From Allobosea sp. Leaf344 (GTDB lineage Bacteria; Pseudomonadota; Alphaproteobacteria; Rhizobiales; Beijerinckiaceae): 64,000 bases of DNA. The stretch is from positions 371,594-435,593 of the forward strand of contig NZ_LMRT01000009.1 of assembly GCF_001426225.1 (NCBI RefSeq). Direction: 5' to 3'. How positions within the stretch are numbered: the stretch's first letter is position 1; the number at the start of each line of letters is the position of its first letter. The notes under the pieces were generated by a model. That model saw nothing but the letters and a program-made list of their open reading frames with translations. It was not told the origin of the DNA and did no database searches. Both the position numbers and the translations under genes were made by a program. This document shows positions 35,108-45,205 of the stretch, in pieces.

Positions 35108-36528
35108 GCGCCCGCTACGACATCGCTGCCCTGAAGAGCCGGCTGAACGGCATCCGCACCGAGGACAATCCGGCGCTGGTCAAGCAGAAGAGCCGCGACT
35201 TCTTCTGGTATTCGCCGACGCTGAAGCGCCAGCTCGACCATGTCACCGCCGACATCATCGTCTCGCCGACCAGCGAGGCGCAGGTGCTGGAGACGCTCGC
35301 CGCCTGCCATGCGCTCGGCATCCCGGTGACGCCGCGCGGCACGGGCACCGGCAATTACGGCCAGGCCATGCCGCTCGCGGGCGGCGTGCTGCTCGATCTC
35401 GCCGGCTTCAACGCCGTGACCGCGATCGCGCCCGGCCGTTATGTCGCCGAGCCCGGCGCGATCATGGCGAGGATCGACGAGCAGACCCGCGCCCATTCCC
35501 GGCAGGAGCTGCGCCTGCATCCCTCGACCTACCAGACCGCCTCCGTCGGCGGCTTCATCGCCGGCGGGTCCGGCGGTGTCGGCTCGATCAAATGGGGCGG
35601 GCTGCGCGACTGGGGCAACATCATCCGGCTCAAGGTCGCGACCATGGAGGCGACGCCGCGCATCCTCGAGCTGACGGGCGAGGATCTGCACAAGGTCGCC
35701 CATGCCTATGGCACCAACGGCATCATCACCGAGGTCGAGATGCCGCTCGCCCCGGCCTATGAGTGGGTCGACGTGATCCTGGGCTTCGACACGCTCCGCG
35801 CCGCGACCGATTTCGCCAACCGGCTCGGCGAGCAGGACGGGCTGGCGCTCAAGAACCTCAGCGTCATCGCCGCGCCGGCCCCGCACGACTACCTGCTGCG
35901 CCACCGCAAATTCCTGCCCCGCGACAGCCATGTCGTCATCGTCATGGCGGCGGATTTCGCGGTCGATTCTCTCCTCGCCTATGCCAGGCGCTTCAGCGGC
36001 GCCGCCTTGCTGATGCGCTCGGACCGGCTCTCGCCCGAGGATGCCAAAGGCCTGCCGCCGGGCTACGAGCTCGGCTGGAACCACACCACCCTGCGCGCCC
36101 TCCGCGTCGACCCGAGCATCACCTATCTCCAGGTCCTGTACCCGTTCCCGGACCAGGTCGATCTCGTCGACCGGATCCATGCCCGCTTCGGCGACGAGGT
36201 GCTCTGCCATCTCGAATTCGTCCGCTTCGACGGCAAGGTCACCTGTTTCGGCCTGCCTCTGGTGCGCTTCACCTCGGAAGAGCGGCTGGAGGAGATCATG
36301 GCGATCCACGAGGAGATGGGCGCGCCGATCTTCAATCCGCACCGCTATACCCTCGAGGAAGGCGGCATGAAGCAGACCGACGCGGCGCAGCTCGCCTTCA
36401 AGCGCGAGGCCGATCCGCAGGGCCTGCTCAATCCCGGCAAGATGATCGCCTGGGAGGATCCGGATTACGATTACCGCTCGGGCAAGACCTTCCTGTTCCG
36501 CAGCCTGTCGGAAGCGGGCATCGGCTGA
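35104..36528 (+). CDS. FAD-binding oxidase (GlcD/vanillyl-alcohol oxidase superfamily)
   Basis: 474 aa. PRGTGTGNYGQAMPLAGGVLLDLAGFN and GGFIAGGSGGVGSIKWGGLRDWGNII bind FAD; the C-terminal end QGLLNPGKMIAWEDPDYDY is typical of FAD-linked hydroxyacid or amine dehydrogenases. ATG overlaps the stop of the deaminase gene, so the two are made together. Substrate probably a product of the deaminase. Confidence 0.87.
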   Translation: MSARYDIAALKSRLNGIRTEDNPALVKQKSRDFFWYSPTLKRQLDHVTADIIVSPTSEAQVLETLAACHALGIPVTPRGTGTGNYGQAMPLAGGVLLDLAGFNAVTAIAPGRYVAEPGAIMARIDEQTRAHSRQELRLHPSTYQTASVGGFIAGGSGGVGSIKWGGLRDWGNIIRLKVATMEATPRILELTGEDLHKVAHAYGTNGIITEVEMPLAPAYEWVDVILGFDTLRAATDFANRLGEQDGLALKNLSVIAAPAPHDYLLRHRKFLPRDSHVVIVMAADFAVDSLLAYARRFSGAALLMRSDRLSPEDAKGLPPGYELGWNHTTLRALRVDPSITYLQVLYPFPDQVDLVDRIHARFGDEVLCHLEFVRFDGKVTCFGLPLVRFTSEERLEEIMAIHEEMGAPIFNPHRYTLEEGGMKQTDAAQLAFKREADPQGLLNPGKMIAWEDPDYDYRSGKTFLFRSLSEAGIG

Positions 36529-36532
36529 GGCG

Positions 36533-37114
36533 ATGCGGGTCCTTCTGCTCTACGCCCATCCCGACCCAGCGAGCTATGGCGCGGCGCTGCATGCCGCCGC
36601 GCTGCGGGCCCTGCGCGAGGCCGGCCACGAGGTCGATGATTGCGACCTCTATGCCGAGGGCTTCGAGGCCGTGCTCAGCCGGCAGGAACGCGTCGGCTAT
36701 CACGACCTCGCCGGTAATACCGCCCCGGTCGCGGAGTATGTCCGCAGGCTGCAGGCTGCGGAGGCGCTGGTGCTGTGCTTCCCAGTCTGGAATTTCGGCT
36801 ATCCCGCGATCCTCAAGGGGTTCTTCGACAGGGTCTTCCTCCCGGGCGTCTCTTTCAAACTGGTCGATGGCAAGGTCCGGCCCAATCTCTGGAACATCCG
36901 CAGGCTCGTCGCGGTCACCACCTATGGCGGCACGCGCTGGCGCGCCTGGCTGATGGGCGATCCGCCGCGCAAGATCGTCCGCCGCGCGCTGCGCGCGGTC
37001 TGCCACCCCGCCGCGAGGCCGCTCTATCTCGCCCATTACGACATGAACCGCTCGACCCCTTCCAGCCGAGCCGCCTTTCTCGACCGGATCGGCCGGCGAT
37101 TGCGCAGTTTATGA
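36533..37114 (+). CDS. NAD(P)H:quinone oxidoreductase-like flavodoxin-fold protein
   Basis: 193 aa. VLLLYAHPDPASYGAALHAAAL and ALVLCFPVWNFGYPAILKGFFDRVF are the FMN/FAD and dimer segments of the KefF/NQO1/MdaB family. It starts 4 bp after the FAD oxidase. It could recycle a quinone or supply reduced flavin to the oxidative step of this three-gene operon. Confidence 0.85.
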   Translation: MRVLLLYAHPDPASYGAALHAAALRALREAGHEVDDCDLYAEGFEAVLSRQERVGYHDLAGNTAPVAEYVRRLQAAEALVLCFPVWNFGYPAILKGFFDRVFLPGVSFKLVDGKVRPNLWNIRRLVAVTTYGGTRWRAWLMGDPPRKIVRRALRAVCHPAARPLYLAHYDMNRSTPSSRAAFLDRIGRRLRSL

Positions 37115-37141
37115 TTCTCCTCTTGCCCTATCGTCATCAGC

Positions 37142-37168
37142 CTGTCATGCGGACACGTAATCTGACAG
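37142..37168. promoter_or_regulatory. Candidate operator upstream of marR
   Basis: Inverted repeat CTGTCA (37142-37147) and TGACAG (37163-37168), arms 21 bp apart start to start, two helical turns. It ends 40 bp before the MarR start, a position fitting autoregulation. Confidence 0.4.
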
Positions 37169-37208
37169 CCGGCGAACGAACAGGGCAACGATTAGCGAGG
37201 ACCGGCTT

Positions 37209-37691
37209 ATGACCAAATCGCTGGAGAAGAGCGTGGGCCGGGCCCTCCTCGTCACCGCACGGCTTCACCGCGCGCGCATGGGCGAGCGGCTCAACGCGCT
37301 CGGACTGTTTCCCGGCCAGGAACAGGCGCTGAAGGCGCTGCAGGCCGCGCCGATGACGATGGGCGAGCTGGCGGCCCTGCTCCGGGTGAAGCCGCCCACC
37401 GTCTCCAAGACGATCGGCCGCCTGTCGCTCCAGGGCCTTGTCACGCGCGAGGGCGGCAATCGCGATGGCCGCCTCGTCCAGGTGGCGCTGACCGAAAGCG
37501 GGCAGAAGACGGCTGCGACGCTCGATGCGGTCTGGAACCAGGTCGAGGAGGAACTCCTGGAGCGGCTGGACGCGAAAGAGCGCAAGCAGCTGCGCAAGCT
37601 CCTGCGCAAGGCGGCGAAGGGTCTGTCCAAGGCCGGCGCCGAGGTCGAGGAGGCCGATGGCGAGGCGGAAGAGATCGACAGCGACTCCTGA
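37209..37691 (+). CDS. MarR family transcriptional regulator
   Basis: 160 aa. Winged helix with LGLFPGQEQALKALQAAPMTMGELAALLRVKPPTVSKTIGRLSLQGLVTREGGNRDGRLVQVALTESG, a textbook MarR wing. The tail (residues 135-160) is very acidic. Lies between the deaminase operon and an EamA exporter on the same strand and may regulate either. Confidence 0.9.
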   Translation: MTKSLEKSVGRALLVTARLHRARMGERLNALGLFPGQEQALKALQAAPMTMGELAALLRVKPPTVSKTIGRLSLQGLVTREGGNRDGRLVQVALTESGQKTAATLDAVWNQVEEELLERLDAKERKQLRKLLRKAAKGLSKAGAEVEEADGEAEEIDSDS

Positions 37692-37694
37692 TCG

Positions 37695-37713
37695 GCGCAT
37701 GGAGCTCATGCGC
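37695..37713. other. Hairpin after marR
   Basis: Perfect 7-bp stem GCGCATG / CATGCGC with a 5-nt loop, 3 bp after the marR stop. No T-run, so a weak terminator or an operator for the next gene. Confidence 0.35.
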
Positions 37714-37770
37714 AGCTTGACTGTTCAGGCAGGATAATCGGTTAAACCTCGTCCGTCATACTCCTCACGC

Positions 37771-38703
37771 ATGACGGAACGGTCCTTGCCAGCCGCCCTC
37801 CCCCTTCCGCCCGAGACCGCCCGCAACCGGTTGCTGGCCATCGGCCTGATGTGCGGCGCCGTCCTGCTCTTCGCTATGCTGGACGCCAGCGCCAAATGGC
37901 TCGCCGGCGTGGTCGACCCGCTCCAGGTCGTCTTCGCCCGCTATGCCGGCAGCATGATCCTGGTCCTGGCGCTGCTCAACCCGATCAGCCATCCCGGCAT
38001 TCTGCGCACCGGGCGGCTGAAGCTGCAGATGCTGCGCTCGCTGCTCCTGCTCGGCTCGACCGCGCTGAATTTCTTCGCGCTGAAATATCTGCAGCTCGCC
38101 GAGACCGTCTCGATCATGTTCGCGACGCCGCTGCTGGTGGCGCTGCTGTCGGGCCCGCTGCTCGGCGAATGGCCGGGGCCGCGCCGGCTGGTCGCGATCG
38201 TCATCGGCTTCCTCGGCGTGCTGGTCATCACCCGCCCGGGCCTCGGCGGCATGCATCCGGCGGCCTTTCTGAGCGTCGGCGGCTGCATCTGCTACGCCTT
38301 CTACTCCCTGGCGACGCGCATGCTCTCCACGGTCGATCCGCCGGAGACCACCATGGTCTATTCGGGCGTCGCCGGCACGCTGGCGGTGCTGCCGCTGCTG
38401 CCCTGGTTCTGGTCGACGCCGGAGGGCTGGCTGCCCTGGCTGGTGATGTTCGCCACCGGCGTCTTCGGCGGCTTCGGCCATTGGCTGCTGATCCTCGCCC
38501 ACCGGCTCGCGCCGGCGACCGTGCTGGCGCCCTTCATCTATTCGCAGATCGTCTGGATGATCCTGCTCGGCTGGTTCGTGTTCGGCCAGTTCCCGGATGG
38601 CTGGACCTTCGGCGGCGCCGCCATCGTTATCGCCTCGGGGCTCTACCTCCTGTATCGCGAGCGCGTCCGCGCCAAGCCGGAAGGCTCGGCCCGGCTGGAC
38701 TGA
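37771..38703 (+). CDS. DMT superfamily transporter (EamA family)
   Basis: 310 aa, about ten membrane spans in two EamA repeats; the first begins LLAIGLMCGAVLLFAMLDASAKWLAG and includes the DPLQVVFARY loop, and the second carries TVLAPFIYSQIVWMILLGWFVFGQFPDGWT. Such proteins export or import metabolites of unknown identity. Ends with a basic cytosolic tail. Confidence 0.9.
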   Translation: MTERSLPAALPLPPETARNRLLAIGLMCGAVLLFAMLDASAKWLAGVVDPLQVVFARYAGSMILVLALLNPISHPGILRTGRLKLQMLRSLLLLGSTALNFFALKYLQLAETVSIMFATPLLVALLSGPLLGEWPGPRRLVAIVIGFLGVLVITRPGLGGMHPAAFLSVGGCICYAFYSLATRMLSTVDPPETTMVYSGVAGTLAVLPLLPWFWSTPEGWLPWLVMFATGVFGGFGHWLLILAHRLAPATVLAPFIYSQIVWMILLGWFVFGQFPDGWTFGGAAIVIASGLYLLYRERVRAKPEGSARLD

Positions 38704-38734
38704 GCCGGCATCGGCGCAGGCGGTGAGGCGCGGC

Positions 38735-40732
38735 TCAGACCGTGACCTGGGTGCCGACCTCGACGACGCGCCCGGTCGGTATCTGGAAGAAGCTCGTCGC
38801 GTCCGTCGCGCTCTTGGTCAGGCTGATGTAGAAATTATCCTGCCAGACCGGCATGCCCGATTGCGGCGAGGCCTTGATCGAGCGGCGCGACAGGAAGAAC
38901 GAGGTCGACATGATGTCGAACTTGAAGCCCTGTTTGCGCAGGATGGCGAGGCCCTTGGGCACGTTCGGGCTCTCCATGTAGCCATAGACCATTTCGACGC
39001 GCCAGAAATCATCGGTGATGCGTGACAGCCGGACTCGCTCCTCGTCCGTCACGCGCGGCGTATCGGCGGAGCGCACGGTCAGGATCACGTTGCGCTCATG
39101 CAGCACCTTGTTGTGCTTCAGATTATGCAGCAGCGAGGCGGGCGCGGTCTCGGGATCGCTGGTCAGGAAGACGGCCATGCCCTTGACCCGGTGCGGCGGG
39201 CTCTTGGACAGCATCCCCACCAGCTCGAGCAGCGGCACATCGGTCTTGCGCGTCTTGTCGAAGAGGATCTTGGTGCCGCGCACCCAGGTCCACATCAGCG
39301 CGATCAGGATGATGGCGAGCAGCACCGGCACATAGCCGCCGCTGAACAGCTTGAGCAGATTGGCCGAGACGAAGGCGATGTCGATGATCAGGAACGGGGT
39401 GACCACGGCGATGGTAGCGAGCAGCCCCCAGCGCCAGCCCTTCCAGATCACGATGAAGGCCAGGAGCGAATCCACCATCATCGCGCCGAAGACGGAGATG
39501 CCATAGGCGTGCGACAGGTTGGAGGAGGTGCGGAAGGTCCAGACCAGCACCAGCACCACCACGAGCAGCAGGGTGTTGACCCGCGGGATGTAGATCTGGC
39601 CCGAAGTGGTCTCCGAGGTGTGGCGGATCTCCAGCCGCGGCAGCAGCCCGAGCTGGATCGCCTGGCGCGTCAGCGAGAAGGCCCCGGTGATCACCGCCTG
39701 GCTGGCGATGATGGTCGCCATCGTCGCCATCACCACCAGCGGCAGGATCAGGCCTTCCGGCGCGAGCTTGTAGAAGGGATTGTCGATCGCGGTGGGGTCC
39801 GAGAGGATCAGCGCGCCCTGGCCGAGATAATTGAGCCACAGCGCCGGAAACACCATGAAGATCCAGGCGCTGCGGATCGGCCCGCGGCCGAAATGCCCCA
39901 TATCGGCATAGAGCGCCTCCGCCCCCGTCACCGCCAGGCAGACCGAACCCAGCACGGCGAGCGAGACGCCGGGATGGTCGTAGAAGAAGCGCACGCCCCA
40001 ATAGGGGTTGATCGAGGCGAAGACGCCGACATCGTCGGCGATGTGATAGATGCCGAGCCCGGCCAGCACGGTGAACCAGATCAGCATCAGCGGCCCGAAG
40101 AAATTCGCGACCTTCGCCGTGCCCCGGCTCTGCACCAGGAACAGCGCGATCAGGATGCCGGATGCGATGGTGACGACATAGTCCTCCAGCGCCGGCGTCA
40201 CCAGCTTGATGCCTTCCACCGCCGAGAGCACGGAGATCGCCGGGGTGATCACCGCATCGCCGTAGAACAGCGCGGCGCCGGCCATGCCGAGGAACAGCAC
40301 CACGCCGCCCCGCATCCGGCCCAGCGCCCGCTGCGCCAGCGCGACCAGCGTCAGCGTGCCGCCCTCACCGTTATTATCGGCCGAGAGCAGCAGCACGACG
40401 TATTTCAGCGTCACCACGATGACGAGCGACCACAGGATCAGCGACAGCACGCCGATGATCACCTCGCGCGGGACCGCCGTCGTCAGCGCGATGTCGACCG
40501 CGCCGCCATGGCCACCGGCGACGGAGCCGGTCGCGGCGAGCACGGTCTCGCGCAGCGCGTAGAGCGGGCTGGTGCCGATATCGCCATAGACCACGCCCAG
40601 CGCACCCAGCGCGAGCGCCGCATAGCTGCCGGTCGAATGGGAAGGCCTGCTACCGCCATGGCCGTCGTCGAGACCGGAGCGGTGATCCTCCGGACGGGTC
40701 TGGTCCGGACGATCCTGATTATCGTGCCCCAT
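38735..40732 (-). CDS. kup: Low-affinity potassium uptake protein Kup
   Basis: 665 aa. [23 protein letters not shown] is the start of the KUP transporter; [35 protein letters not shown] and [13 protein letters not shown] follow in twelve membrane spans. The C-terminal 130 residues form the cytosolic domain. The His/Asp/Arg-rich first 35 residues are an ordinary extension. Imports K+ with H+. Confidence 0.96.
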   Translation of the reverse strand: MGHDNQDRPDQTRPEDHRSGLDDGHGGSRPSHSTGSYAALALGALGVVYGDIGTSPLYALRETVLAATGSVAGGHGGAVDIALTTAVPREVIIGVLSLILWSLVIVVTLKYVVLLLSADNNGEGGTLTLVALAQRALGRMRGGVVLFLGMAGAALFYGDAVITPAISVLSAVEGIKLVTPALEDYVVTIASGILIALFLVQSRGTAKVANFFGPLMLIWFTVLAGLGIYHIADDVGVFASINPYWGVRFFYDHPGVSLAVLGSVCLAVTGAEALYADMGHFGRGPIRSAWIFMVFPALWLNYLGQGALILSDPTAIDNPFYKLAPEGLILPLVVMATMATIIASQAVITGAFSLTRQAIQLGLLPRLEIRHTSETTSGQIYIPRVNTLLLVVVLVLVWTFRTSSNLSHAYGISVFGAMMVDSLLAFIVIWKGWRWGLLATIAVVTPFLIIDIAFVSANLLKLFSGGYVPVLLAIILIALMWTWVRGTKILFDKTRKTDVPLLELVGMLSKSPPHRVKGMAVFLTSDPETAPASLLHNLKHNKVLHERNVILTVRSADTPRVTDEERVRLSRITDDFWRVEMVYGYMESPNVPKGLAILRKQGFKFDIMSTSFFLSRRSIKASPQSGMPVWQDNFYISLTKSATDATSFFQIPTGRVVEVGTQVTV

Positions 40733-40833
40733 GCGGGAACTCCGAGGATGCTGCGATGCAGCGAAAGGCCGCGGGCTGTATCACGTGTCGAAGCCGGCGC
40801 AAAGCCGGGCTGCCCACAGCCCGGCGAGCCGTC

Positions 40834-42105
40834 TCATGCGGCACCCCCGCCGAGGCCGTAGCGGCGCGCCACGTAATCATCGACCATCGCCTTGAACTCA
40901 TTGGCGATGCCCGCCCCGCGAAGGGTCGCGACCTTGCGCCCGTCGACGAAGACCGGCGCCACCGGCGCCTCCCCTGTCCCGGGCAGGGAGATGCCGATAT
41001 CGGCGTGCTTGGATTCGCCGGGGCCGTTGACGATGCAGCCCATCACCGCGACGTTCAGCGTCTCGACACCGGGATAGCGCGTCTTCCACTCCGGCATCGA
41101 GCTGGAGATCCAGCTCTGGATGTCGCGCGCCAGTTCCTGGAACACCGTCGAGGTCGTGCGTCCGCAGCCGGGGCAGGCCGCGACCAGCGGCACGAAGGCG
41201 CGGAAACCCATGGTCTGCAGCAATTCCTGCGCCGCCTTGACCTCCAGCGTCCGGTCGCCGCCCGGCTCCGGCGTCAGCGAGAAGCGGATCGTGTCGCCGA
41301 TCCCCTCCTGCAGCAGGATGCCGAGCGCCGCCGAGGAGGCGACGATGCCCTTGGAGCCCATGCCCGCCTCGGTGAGGCCGAGATGGATGGCGTAATCGGC
41401 GCGCTCCGCCAGCATGCGGTAGACGGCGATCAGATCCTGCACCCCGGAAACCTTGGCCGAGAGGATGATCCGGTCCCGCGCGAGCCCGATCTCTTCGGCC
41501 CGCTGCGCCGACAGCAGCGCCGACTGCACCATCGCCTCGCGCATCACCGCCCGCGCATCGAGCGGCGTGGCGGAGAGCGCGTTCCGGTCCATCAGCACCG
41601 TCAGCAGCTCCTGGTCGAGCGAGCCCCAGTTTGCGCCGATGCGCACGGCCTTGCCATGCCGGATCGCGAGCTCGACGATCTGCCCGAATTGCCGGTCCTT
41701 CTTGTCCTTGAACCCGACATTGCCGGGGTTGATGCGGTATTTCGCCAGCGCCTCGGCACAGGCCGGATGCTCCGCCAGCAGCTTGTGGCCGATATAATGG
41801 AAATCGCCGACCAGCGGCACCTCGACGCCGATCCGCTCCAGCCTCTCGCGGATATGCGGCACGGCCGCCGCCGCCTCGTCGCGATCGACGGTGATGCGGA
41901 CCAGCTCCGAGCCCTGGCGGGCCAGCGCCGCGACCTGCGCCACCGTCCCTGCGATGTCGGCGGTGTCGGTATTGGTCATCGACTGCACGACGATCGGCGC
42001 GCCGCCGCCGACGATGACGGAGCCGACCGCGACCGGGACCGTCATCCGCCGCGGCTGCGGCCCGGCCACCTCCGGCAGGCAGGCCGGTGCGACACGCTCG
42101 TTCAT
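40834..42105 (-). CDS. ispG: 4-hydroxy-3-methylbut-2-enyl diphosphate synthase (flavodoxin type)
   Basis: 423 aa from ATG at 42105. [22 protein letters not shown] opens the TIM barrel, [13 protein letters not shown] and INPGNVG follow, and the [4Fe-4S] ligands are in ACPGCGRTT and [11 protein letters not shown]. It makes HMBPP in the MEP isoprenoid pathway. The start overlaps the zur stop (ATGA), so its translation is coupled to a zinc regulator. Confidence 0.97.
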   Translation of the reverse strand: MNERVAPACLPEVAGPQPRRMTVPVAVGSVIVGGGAPIVVQSMTNTDTADIAGTVAQVAALARQGSELVRITVDRDEAAAAVPHIRERLERIGVEVPLVGDFHYIGHKLLAEHPACAEALAKYRINPGNVGFKDKKDRQFGQIVELAIRHGKAVRIGANWGSLDQELLTVLMDRNALSATPLDARAVMREAMVQSALLSAQRAEEIGLARDRIILSAKVSGVQDLIAVYRMLAERADYAIHLGLTEAGMGSKGIVASSAALGILLQEGIGDTIRFSLTPEPGGDRTLEVKAAQELLQTMGFRAFVPLVAACPGCGRTTSTVFQELARDIQSWISSSMPEWKTRYPGVETLNVAVMGCIVNGPGESKHADIGISLPGTGEAPVAPVFVDGRKVATLRGAGIANEFKAMVDDYVARRYGLGGGAA

Positions 42106-42677
42106 GCCCGCTTCCCGCTGTTGGCGCCGTTGCGGCAATGCTCGCAGAGCCCGACGATCTCGACCACCTGATGCGAGGGCGCGAAGCGCCGCTCCTGCGC
42201 GATCAGCCCCACCGCCTGCTTCATCGCCGGCGAGGAATCCTCGTCGACGCCGCCGCAGGCCTCGCAGATCAGGAAGGCGACGACATCATCGGCGCCATGC
42301 CCGTGCAGGCAGGCGATGAAGGCGTTTCGCGAGGAGAGCCGGTGCACGAAGCCCTGCTCGACCAGGAAATCCAGCGCCCGATAGATCGAGATCGGCGCCA
42401 GGCGCCGGCCGCCGGCGGGCGAGATCCGGTCGGCGAGGTCATAGGCGCCGATCGGCCGGTGGTCGCCATGCAGCGCCTCCAGCGCCTTGCGCCGGATCGG
42501 GGTCATCCTCAGGCCGCGCTCGCGGCAGACGCGCTCCGCCCGCTCCAGCGCCTGCGCCGCATGGTGACGATGATCATGGGCGTGCCGACACTCCCCCTGA
42601 TGCGCATCCGCACGGGCGGATTCGCGATGCTGATGGGGGCGGTGAGGGTCGGTGCTGTCGGCGTGCATGCGGCTCAT
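42102..42677 (-). CDS. zur: Fur family regulator, probably the zinc sensor Zur
   Basis: About 191 aa from ATG at 42677; ATGs at 42668 and 42719 are alternatives and none has a clear Shine-Dalgarno. Residues 1-45 are His-rich ([19 protein letters not shown]). The winged helix has [27 protein letters not shown] and [27 protein letters not shown] and CEHC give the structural zinc site. The His-rich start and metal ligands point to Zur rather than Fur. Confidence 0.82.
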   Translation of the reverse strand: MSRMHADSTDPHRPHQHRESARADAHQGECRHAHDHRHHAAQALERAERVCRERGLRMTPIRRKALEALHGDHRPIGAYDLADRISPAGGRRLAPISIYRALDFLVEQGFVHRLSSRNAFIACLHGHGADDVVAFLICEACGGVDEDSSPAMKQAVGLIAQERRFAPSHQVVEIVGLCEHCRNGANSGKRA

Positions 42678-42797
42678 GTTGCGTTGCAATGAGACATCGG
42701 GCAACCTGCCGACATCCATCTGGGGAAGGCGGGCCAGCCCGCCTGCTCGCCCGGAACTTAAGCATTTTTCTCTCCCCTGTCAGGAGCTTTGACGCTC

Positions 42798-43583
42798 ATG
42801 TTTCTAAAAGATCGCTGTGCCGCCATCACCGGCTCCACCTCCGGGATCGGCCTGGCCTATGCCCGTGCGCTGGCCGCCGAAGGCGCCAATCTGGTCATCA
42901 ACGGCATCATGCCGGAGGCTGAAGCCGAGGCGCTGCGCGCCGGCCTGGCCAGCGAGTTCGGCGTCGCGGTCGCCTTCTCCCCCGCCGACATGACCAAGCC
43001 GGCCGAGATCGCCGGGATGATCGCCCTCGCCGAGCGGGAGTTCGGCGCCGTCGACATCCTGGTCAACAATGCCGGGATCCAGCACGTCGCCCCCGTCGAC
43101 GAATTCCCGCTGGAGAAATGGGATCAGATCATCGCGATCAACCTGTCTTCCGCCTTCCACGCCACCCGTGCCGCGCTGCCCAAGATGAAGGCGAAGGGCT
43201 GGGGCCGGATCATCAACACCGCCTCCGCCCATGCCTTCGTCGCCTCGCCCTTCAAGAGCGCCTATGTCGCGGCCAAGCACGGCATCGCCGGCTTCACCAA
43301 GACCGTGGCGCTGGAGGTGGCGACCAAGGGCATCACCGTCAACGCGATCGCGCCCGGCTATGTCTGGACGCCTCTGGTCGAGAAGCAGATCCCCGACACC
43401 ATGAAGGCCCGCGGGCTGAGCAAGGAGCAGGTGATCAACGACGTGCTGCTGACCGCGCAGCCGACCAAGGAATTCGTCACGGTCGAGCAGGTGGCGGCGC
43501 TCGCCGTCTTCCTCTGCACCGACGCCGCCAAGTCGATCACCGGCACGACGCTGCCGATGGATGGCGGCTGGACCGCGGCGTGA
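42798..43583 (+). CDS. bdhA: D-3-hydroxybutyrate dehydrogenase
   Basis: 261 aa from ATG at 42798, behind GGAG; a TTG three codons earlier is too close to that site. NAD loop GSTSGIG, NNAGIQHVAPVDEFP, catalytic SAHAFVASPFKSAYVAAKHG and C-terminal TGTTLPMDGGWTAA match 3-hydroxybutyrate dehydrogenases. It oxidises the PHB monomer to acetoacetate. GTGA overlap with the patatin gene. Confidence 0.92.
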   Translation: MFLKDRCAAITGSTSGIGLAYARALAAEGANLVINGIMPEAEAEALRAGLASEFGVAVAFSPADMTKPAEIAGMIALAEREFGAVDILVNNAGIQHVAPVDEFPLEKWDQIIAINLSSAFHATRAALPKMKAKGWGRIINTASAHAFVASPFKSAYVAAKHGIAGFTKTVALEVATKGITVNAIAPGYVWTPLVEKQIPDTMKARGLSKEQVINDVLLTAQPTKEFVTVEQVAALAVFLCTDAAKSITGTTLPMDGGWTAA

Positions 43584-44647
43584 CCGGTCGCCGTCGCAGC
43601 GCCCCGATCCGGGGCCTCGCCGGCCCCAAGGCGGAAAAGACGGTCTCGCTCGCCTTGCAGGGCGGAGGCGCGCATGGCGCCTTCACCTGGGGGGTGCTCG
43701 ACGCGCTGCTGGAGGATGGGCGCCTCGCCATCGAAGCGCTGTCGGGCACCAGCGCGGGGGCGATCAACGCCGTCGTGCTCAGCGAGGGCTGGATCGAGGG
43801 CGGGATCGACGGCGCCCGCACCAAGCTCGAGGCGTTCTGGCGCGCGATCAGCGTCGACGGCAACTATGGCGGTTCCGAACGATCGCTGATCGACACGATG
43901 CTGGGCGCCTGGGGCAACAGCGCCGGCACGCCGCCGGGCATGCTCTGGTTCGAGCTGTTCTCGAAGGTCGCCAGCCCCTATGACGTCAACCCGCTGAACA
44001 TCAACCCGCTGCGCGGGGTGATCTCGGACCTGATCGATTTCGACAAGGTCCGCGCCTGCGACGGCGTCAAGCTCTTCATCGCCGCCACCAATGTCCGGAC
44101 GGGCAAGATCCGCGTCTTCGAGCGGCCGGAGCTGACGGCGGACCATCTGATGGCCTCCGCCTGCCTGCCCATGGTCTTCCAGGCGGTCGAGATCGGCAAG
44201 GACGCCTATTGGGACGGCGGCTATATGGGCAATCCGGCGCTGTTCCCGCTGTTCTACGAAGCGGTCTGCGACGACATCCTGCTGGTCCAGATCAACCCGC
44301 TCGAACGGCGCAAGCTGCCGACCCGGGCGCGCGACATCCAGGACCGGCTGAACGAGATCACCTTCAACGCCTCGCTCCTGCGCGAGCTGCGCGCCATCGA
44401 TTTCGTCAACCGCCTGGTCGATGCCGGCAAGCTGCCGACCGACGAGTACAAGCGCGTGCTGATGCACCGGATCGACGGCGGCAAGGCGCTTGGCGAGCTC
44501 ACCTCCTCCTCGCGGCTCAACGCCGAATGGGACTTCCTGCTGCGGCTGCGCGACATCGGCCGCAAAGCCGCCAGGAGCTGGCTGAAGCGCCATTACGCCG
44601 CGATCGGCAGCCGCGAGACGCTCGACCTGAAAACCGCCTTCACCTGA
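43580..44647 (+). CDS. Patatin-like phospholipase family protein
   Basis: 355 aa from GTG overlapping the bdhA stop. Oxyanion hole GGGAHGAF, nucleophile elbow GTSAG and catalytic aspartate in DGGY are present. Pairing of bdhA with a patatin is frequent in alphaproteobacteria and suggests that the lipase-like enzyme releases hydroxybutyrate or other acyl groups, possibly at PHB granules. No signal peptide. Confidence 0.9.
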   Translation: MTGRRRSAPIRGLAGPKAEKTVSLALQGGGAHGAFTWGVLDALLEDGRLAIEALSGTSAGAINAVVLSEGWIEGGIDGARTKLEAFWRAISVDGNYGGSERSLIDTMLGAWGNSAGTPPGMLWFELFSKVASPYDVNPLNINPLRGVISDLIDFDKVRACDGVKLFIAATNVRTGKIRVFERPELTADHLMASACLPMVFQAVEIGKDAYWDGGYMGNPALFPLFYEAVCDDILLVQINPLERRKLPTRARDIQDRLNEITFNASLLRELRAIDFVNRLVDAGKLPTDEYKRVLMHRIDGGKALGELTSSSRLNAEWDFLLRLRDIGRKAARSWLKRHYAAIGSRETLDLKTAFT

Positions 44648-44725
44648 AGCGGCGCCGCGATTGCCGAGACGCCCGCAAAGGTGCCAGAAGCGGATGCAGC
44701 CCCGAACCGAGACCCGAGAGGACCC

Positions 44726-45139
44726 ATGCCAAAGCTCATCGTCACCGCCGGCCCCTTCAGCTTCGAGGGCAAGCTCGAAATGGAGGCGGCGCCCAAGACC
44801 TGCGCGGCCTTCCTCCGCCAGATGCCGTTCGTCAGCAAGATCGTGCATGTGCGCTGGAGCGGCGAAGGCGTCTGGATGCCGCTCGGCGACCTCGATTTCG
44901 GCGTCGGCTACGAGAACCACACCAGCTATCCCGCGCCCGGGCAGATCATCCTCTATCCCGGCGGGATCAGCGAAACCGAGATCCTGCTCGCCTATGGCGG
45001 CGTGCATTTCGCCAGCAAGATGGGCCAGCTCGCCGGCAATCACTTCATCACCCTGACCGGCGGGCTGGAGAACCTCTACACGCTCGGTCGCAAGACGCTG
45101 TGGGAAGGCGCCCAGGACATCCGCTTCGAGATGGCCTGA
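44726..45139 (+). CDS. DUF3830 family protein
   Basis: 137 aa after GAGAGGACCC. Cyclophilin-like small fold with SFEGKLEMEAAPKTCAAFLRQMP, WSGEGVWMPLG and ENHTSYPAPGQIILYPGG, as in DUF3830. Family members lie next to amidohydrolase and importer genes in many alphaproteobacteria; function unknown. A bulged hairpin follows the stop, so cotranscription with the amidohydrolase is uncertain. Confidence 0.85.
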   Translation: MPKLIVTAGPFSFEGKLEMEAAPKTCAAFLRQMPFVSKIVHVRWSGEGVWMPLGDLDFGVGYENHTSYPAPGQIILYPGGISETEILLAYGGVHFASKMGQLAGNHFITLTGGLENLYTLGRKTLWEGAQDIRFEMA

Positions 45140-45140
45140 T

Positions 45141-45178
45141 CGATCATTGCGCGAAGCTGCCGAATTTTCGCGCGATCG
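45141..45178. terminator. Bulged hairpin after the DUF3830 gene
   Basis: CGATC then GCGCGAA (45149-45155) pairs with TTCGCGC (45167-45173) then GATCG, with a 3-nt bulge and an 11-nt loop. It begins 1 bp after the stop. No T-run beyond it, so termination may be partial. Confidence 0.45.
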
Positions 45179-45205
45179 ACACGTTGCCGTGACTGTCTGC
45201 CGCTG

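Noticed and set aside
39098..40861. A 587-codon open frame opposite kup
   Set aside because: Antisense shadow of kup; composition is His/Asp/Arg/Gln-rich with no family resemblance.
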